A stretch of 8,365 bases of DNA from assembly GCA_910588925.1 (NCBI GenBank), contig CAJURV010000081.1:1-8365 (forward strand), in the 5' to 3' direction. Numbering within the stretch: the stretch's first letter is position 1; every line of letters starts with the position of its first letter. The position numbers and the translations under genes are program-made. The DNA comes from an uncultured Rikenellaceae bacterium. GTDB taxonomy: Bacteria > Bacteroidota > Bacteroidia > Bacteroidales > Rikenellaceae. Shown one piece after another: positions 5,234 to 8,365 of the stretch. The notes beneath the pieces were generated by a model. It saw nothing but the letters and a program-made list of their open reading frames with translations, had not been told where the DNA came from and made no database searches.

Positions 5234-7093
5234 ATGTTCAAATCGACAGTATCATTCATAGAACTTCTCGAGACACGTGGTGAATTAATCCGCGTGAAAG
5301 CTCTCGTATCGACGCGCCTCGAGATAGCCGAACTTACCGACCGGCAGTGCAAACTTCCCGGCGGAGGGAAGGCCCTGCTTTTCGAGAACTGCGGTTCGCG
5401 GTTCCCTGTCGCCACCAATCTGATGGGGTCGTCGAGGCGTATGGCTATGGCATTGGGGGTAGAGCGGCTCGACGAGATAACAGAGCGTATCGACAATCTT
5501 TTCGATAGAGCCATGTCGCCTGTCGCTACCTTTTACGACAAACTGTCGATGTTGCCGTTGCTCGGTGAGATGGCGCATCTTATGCCTAAACGTGTGCGAG
5601 GACGCGGAGAGTGTCAGAGAGCGGTGTATGTAGGTGACGATATAGATTTGTCGCTTCTGCCGGTGCCTTTATGGGCGCCTTATGACGGCGGTCCTTTCAT
5701 AACCTTGCCTTTGGTTCACACCCTCGATGCCGAGACCGGTGCCCATAACACGGGCATGTATCGTATGCAGATAGATGGTCGCAGCACCGCTTTCATGCAC
5801 TGGCACATACATAAGACCGGGGCCCGCCACTACGAGCAATATGCCCGTCGCGGAGAGCTGATGCCCGTGACGGTGACCATAGGGGGTGACCCGGCCTGCA
5901 CCTATTCCGCCACAGCGCCGTTACCCGACGGGATCGACGAATATATGCTGGCCGGATTTCTGCGTAAAAAGCCTGTGACTCTGGTTAAGTCGCTTACCAA
6001 CGATATATGGATACCTGCCGACAGCGATTTTGTGATAGAGGGGTATGTCGATCCTGCCGAGGAGAAGGCAGTGGAGGGTCCGTTCGGCGATCATACGGGC
6101 TTCTATTCGCTCGAAGACCGCTATCCTGTGTTTCATGTCACCTGCATCACGCATCGTAGCGATGCCGTCTATCCTGCCACTCTCGTGGGGGTGCCTCCTA
6201 TGGAAGACCGTTACATTGCCGAGGCGACCGAACGCATATTCCTGTCTCCTATACGACATGCCCTGCAGCCGGAGATAACCGATATGTACATGCCTCCTGA
6301 GGGTGTGGCTCATAATATAGTCCTGTTCGACATCGCCGACCGTTATGCGGGTAATGCGTTTAAGACGGCGTGTTCCATGTGGGGTGCCGGACAGATGATG
6401 TTCAACAAGTTCATGATACTGACCCGTGGGGCCAAAGGATCGTTATACGACCCGGCGACGATAGCTCCCATGTTGGCGGGCGTTGATCCGGAATGCGATC
6501 TGCTCGTCTCGCGCGGTCCGTTGGATGTGCTCGATCACTCGTCGTCACGCTTCGGTTTCGGAGCCAAAATGGCTGTAGATGCCGCCCATGCACCGCGTCC
6601 CGACGACCGTGAGCCGTTCGATATAAGGCCTTTGGACGGTATGGCACGGATAGACGATACTTTGTTCAGCGAGGGGTGGCCGGCCGTTACCGGCAGGCTC
6701 TCACGCGACGACGATTTCCGGGTTGTGGCGGAACGTCTTGCCGCAGCTACATCGTGGGGAGGAGTGCGGGCCGTATTGCTTTTCGACGATAATGTGCCTG
6801 TTGATGATCGTAGCCTTATGTTGTGGATAGCTTCGGCCGATACCGATCCGGAGCGCGACATGATAATACTCGGTGGAGTATGTTTCTTCGACTGCCGTGC
6901 CAAGGTAGGCGGAATAAACGGTTTCTGTCGCAGATGGCCCAATATAGTCGCTATGGACGATACTACCATAGAGGCCATAGACCGACGTTGGAACGAGCTT
7001 ATGCCCGGGGAGGCGTTCGTAGAGTCGCCGTCGCGGCGTTATCGCGGGATGCTTCTGCCGTTCGGTGCGGGAAGCGAAGTGCCGGAGCTTTAA
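5234..7093 (+). CDS. UbiD family prFMN-dependent decarboxylase
   Basis: This 619-residue protein belongs to the UbiD family of reversible aromatic and unsaturated-acid decarboxylases, cytoplasmic enzymes using prenylated FMN made by UbiX. The motif NTGMYR (172-177) supplies the metal ligand N172 and R177. E236 fits the second metal ligand by spacing to E. coli UbiD (175 and 241) and Fdc1 (168 and 233). The block EGPFGDHTGFY (281-291) includes D286 at the place of the E. coli proton donor. The length, longer than E. coli UbiD, recalls the menaquinone-biosynthesis decarboxylases (SCO4490-type) and other Bacteroidales members. The true substrate is not readable, and no UbiX or menaquinone genes are in the window. 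The N-terminus (FIELLETRGELIRV) aligns with the family, supporting this ATG. The next gene follows after 11 bases. Confidence 0.93.
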   Translation: MFKSTVSFIELLETRGELIRVKALVSTRLEIAELTDRQCKLPGGGKALLFENCGSRFPVATNLMGSSRRMAMALGVERLDEITERIDNLFDRAMSPVATFYDKLSMLPLLGEMAHLMPKRVRGRGECQRAVYVGDDIDLSLLPVPLWAPYDGGPFITLPLVHTLDAETGAHNTGMYRMQIDGRSTAFMHWHIHKTGARHYEQYARRGELMPVTVTIGGDPACTYSATAPLPDGIDEYMLAGFLRKKPVTLVKSLTNDIWIPADSDFVIEGYVDPAEEKAVEGPFGDHTGFYSLEDRYPVFHVTCITHRSDAVYPATLVGVPPMEDRYIAEATERIFLSPIRHALQPEITDMYMPPEGVAHNIVLFDIADRYAGNAFKTACSMWGAGQMMFNKFMILTRGAKGSLYDPATIAPMLAGVDPECDLLVSRGPLDVLDHSSSRFGFGAKMAVDAAHAPRPDDREPFDIRPLDGMARIDDTLFSEGWPAVTGRLSRDDDFRVVAERLAAATSWGGVRAVLLFDDNVPVDDRSLMLWIASADTDPERDMIILGGVCFFDCRAKVGGINGFCRRWPNIVAMDDTTIEAIDRRWNELMPGEAFVESPSRRYRGMLLPFGAGSEVPEL

Positions 7094-7104
7094 GTAGTAG
7101 TGCG

Positions 7105-7380
7105 ATGGGTTCGGTTATAGATACAATAGTGACGGCTCTGACATTGCAACGGTCCCAAATGAGAGGCTTGATAGTTTTTACCCTCATTGCCGTCGTCGTG
7201 TCGGTCTCTTATAGGTTGCGTTCCCCGGCGGCGACTGTTCCCGAGGTAACAGCTGCGGACACTATAACTGCAGGTGTGTCGCCGGAGCCTTCCTCCATAC
7301 GTGCCATACCGGCGGAAGTGTTGGAGGAGATACTGAATATCGAGCTTTCCGACAGCGTATATTATTATATTTCGGAGTAG
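7105..7380 (+). CDS. Small single-pass membrane protein of unknown function
   Basis: I do not recognise this 91-residue protein. It has a short N-terminal segment with two basic residues (R16, R20), one hydrophobic helix at about 21-36, a basic YRLR stop at 36-39, a Pro/Ala/Thr-rich linker (40-68), then an acidic segment (EVLEEILNIELSDSVYYY, 71-88). It begins 11 bases after the ubiD-like stop in the same direction, so cotranscription is likely. The frame stays open far upstream inside ubiD, but the ATG at 7105 is the first start after that gene and avoids a long overlap. Topology cannot be fixed, because basic residues lie on both sides of the helix. Any link to the decarboxylase is inference. 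Confidence 0.65.
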   Translation: MGSVIDTIVTALTLQRSQMRGLIVFTLIAVVVSVSYRLRSPAATVPEVTAADTITAGVSPEPSSIRAIPAEVLEEILNIELSDSVYYYISE

Positions 7381-7505
7381 GTCGCGAATCTTTTTCGGGT
7401 AGGTTTTCCTGTGATCGTGTCAAAATGGAGTTGTGGCGGGTTTCCTTTTGCAGCTGTTTTTTTAGAGCATTGTATAATTTTATTTTTTGTGATGTCCGCC
7501 GAGTG
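7381..7505. other. Gene-free region after the 91-aa gene
   Basis: No gene is seen. A run of seven T at 7457-7463 follows a weak stem, AGTTG (7429-7433) with CAGCT (7451-7455), and could terminate the ubiD operon, though the stem is poor. A faint resemblance to 800-840 on the opposite strand suggests the repeat element may start in here. Confidence 0.4.
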
Positions 7506-7624
7506 TCACAGGGACGGAGCCTGCGGGGGACCGCGCCTCGCGGCGAGCGGAGAGGATAGCTGGGTGTAAAATAAGCGGAAAGGTTCTATGATTGCTGTAA
7601 CTTACGCGGGCCTCCGATGGGGGA
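7506..7624 (+). repeat. Inner partial direct repeat of the right element
   Basis: Positions 7511-7616 are identical to 7867-7972 over 106 bases. After one mismatch the match continues for seven more bases, then stops inside what is the GC-rich hairpin in the outer copy. The left element has a degenerate counterpart at 738-790, so the inner copy belongs to the element's design and is not a chance duplication on the right only. Confidence 0.9.
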
Positions 7625-7860
7625 ATTTCTGCCTACCTAGAGGTGCGGTCCGCTGGTTTTCACTTCGATAGATTAGGTGTAGCTTAATATTTTTTCTTCC
7701 CTTACTAATATCTATATATTATGCGTTAGGCAGTTTGCGGGACGATAAGTTTCTTTTATTTTTATGATATGCGCATTAGCTGAACTTTTTCGCCCGGATG
7801 GAATTAACACAATTCCTATTCTATATGGTTAGAGGGAGTTTCGCGATACCTTGCCCTACG
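7625..7860 (+). other. Spacer between inner and outer repeat cores
   Basis: No gene is seen. About 7690-7860 is a diverged inverted match to 530-675. The right copy has a perfect local hairpin, GGAATT (7800-7805) with AATTCC (7811-7816), not kept in the left copy. Part of the stretch is AT-rich (about 7683-7720). Confidence 0.6.
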
Positions 7861-7980
7861 TCACAAGGGACGGAGCCTGCGGGGGACCGCGCCTCGCGGC
7901 GAGCGGAGAGGATAGCTGGGTGTAAAATAAGCGGAAAGGTTCTATGATTGCTGTAACTTACGCGGGCCTCCGTTGGGGGA
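7861..7980 (+). repeat. Outer direct repeat core of the right element
   Basis: This is the second copy of the 106-base identical block (7867-7972). Here it continues through the full GC-rich hairpin (7962-7993) into the element tail. Its 38-base core segment differs completely from the left element, while both flanking arms match. Confidence 0.9.
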
Positions 7981-8031
7981 GGCTTCGGCCCGCTCATCCC
8001 TCGTACCTCGGGATTTAACGGCGGAATTTGT

Positions 8032-8163
8032 GTTTGATTGCCCTCGCTTCGCTCGGGCTTTTAAGTTGTGCGTACGCCTTACGGCGTGTTTGAGTTTGAT
8101 TGTTCGGATTTATGTCACTCGCTTCGCTCGCGGCTCTTTCTATTGTAATACGCCTTACGGCGT
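8032..8163 (+). repeat. Two tandem modules in the right element
   Basis: Each module has GTTTGATTG, then CTCGCTTCGCTCG, then a hairpin with arms ACGCC and GGCGT. Module one spans 8032-8087 with the hairpin at 8074-8087. Module two spans 8094-8163 with the hairpin at 8150-8163. Linkers differ in length and sequence while the blocks are kept. The left element has only one module (317-361). Loops read TTAC on this strand and GTAA, a GNRA type, on the other. Confidence 0.8.
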
Positions 8164-8299
8164 TTGGGTTGGTTGTAGTTAGGCGACGTTCTGTGCCTTG
8201 TCTTTTGCTGTTGTATTTAGTGTAGTTGGAAGTTTATTGTATTTCCGCTTTAGTCCCGTTTGTTTTTGTTGGGTACGTTTTTGTATTGCTCGTGCGGGT

Positions 8300-8318
8300 G
8301 CATCCCCTTCGGGGACGC
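8300..8318 (-). other. Conserved hairpin in the right repeat tail
   Basis: This is the counterpart of the hairpin at 160-178, with arms GCATCCCC (8300-8307) and GGGGACGC (8311-8318). On the minus strand it pairs over eight positions with one G-U; on the plus strand it has an A-C mismatch. Confidence 0.6.
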
Positions 8319-8365
8319 GTTAGGGATTTTATAGGTTCGGGTCGTACGGGGAGGAAGTTTTCGTG

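Larger units (their letters stand above)
7506..8364 (+). repeat. Right copy of the long non-coding repeat element
   Basis: Along the plus strand it comprises an inner partial copy (7506-7624), a spacer (7625-7860), an outer full core (7861 to about 8031), tandem modules (8032-8163) and a T/G-rich tail. The reverse complement of the whole matches 114-790 in the same order. The last matching position is 8364, where the window ends, so the far end is unknown. Both elements directly follow the 3' end of a transcription unit and are oriented alike relative to it. No protein is conserved: the longest shared frame is shifted by an extra base just after PRDLTAE. No terminal inverted repeats, target duplications or transposase are seen. 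The family is not one I know. Confidence 0.85.

Noticed and set aside
6823..7104. Upstream extension of the small membrane protein into ubiD
   Set aside because: It would overlap ubiD by some 270 bases with no domain; the ATG at 7105 gives a compact membrane protein.
7506..8163. CRISPR array
   Set aside because: The repeats are few, long and unequal in length with irregular spacing, and no cas genes are present.
7973..8182. Plus-strand frame of 69 codons in the right element
   Set aside because: It is the counterpart of the frame above and is not conserved as protein beyond the first residues; it is made mostly of repeat modules.
114..8364. Composite transposon bounded by inverted IS copies
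   Set aside because: The repeats encode no transposase, show no clean ends or target duplications, and the genes inside are ordinary chromosomal genes.

Overview
The window looks like chromosomal DNA from a Bacteroidota bacterium, most likely of the order Bacteroidales. Three things point there: promoter-like sites of the Bacteroides type (TTTG, 19 bp, then TAnnTTTG), A-rich leaders without clear Shine-Dalgarno sites, and proteins that resemble Bacteroidales families. Frequent ATA isoleucine codons and moderately high GC could fit an Alistipes-like (Rikenellaceae) genome, but this is a low-confidence guess. No tRNA, rRNA, CRISPR array, transposase or phage gene is visible.

Layout. Positions 1-113 hold no assignable gene. 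Positions 114 to about 790 hold a non-coding repeat element. Next is comF on the minus strand (879-1601), then a divergent intergenic region with two hairpins. On the plus strand follow a 152-aa membrane protein (1840-2298) and, overlapping it by four bases, a secreted S41 carboxyl-terminal processing protease (2295-3956). A gene-free stretch with hairpins, a probable terminator and a promoter leads to an XRE/S24-like regulator (4285-4950). After another intergenic region come a UbiD-family prFMN decarboxylase (5234-7093) and a 91-aa membrane protein (7105-7380). From 7381 to the end there are no genes, and a second copy of the repeat element lies there in inverted orientation (7506-8364).

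The genes are ordinary chromosomal functions: a phosphoribosyltransferase-fold protein linked to DNA uptake in other bacteria, envelope proteolysis, a decarboxylase possibly in quinone or aromatic-acid metabolism, and a regulator. Two likely operons are visible: membrane protein plus S41 protease, and UbiD plus small membrane protein. The regulator has its own promoter and may act on itself or on ubiD, but nothing here proves that.

The most unusual content is the pair of long, gene-free, inverted repeat elements. Each has the same architecture: an inner partial copy, a spacer, an outer full copy and a long tail. Each tail carries short hairpins in strand-asymmetric A/C-rich (or T/G-rich) DNA. 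Conserved blocks alternate with swapped or length-variable segments, and the same DNA is read in different frames in the two copies, so it does not encode a conserved protein. On one strand the hairpin loops are GNRA type and a stem closes with a G-U pair, which hints at a structured RNA. I do not recognise the family.
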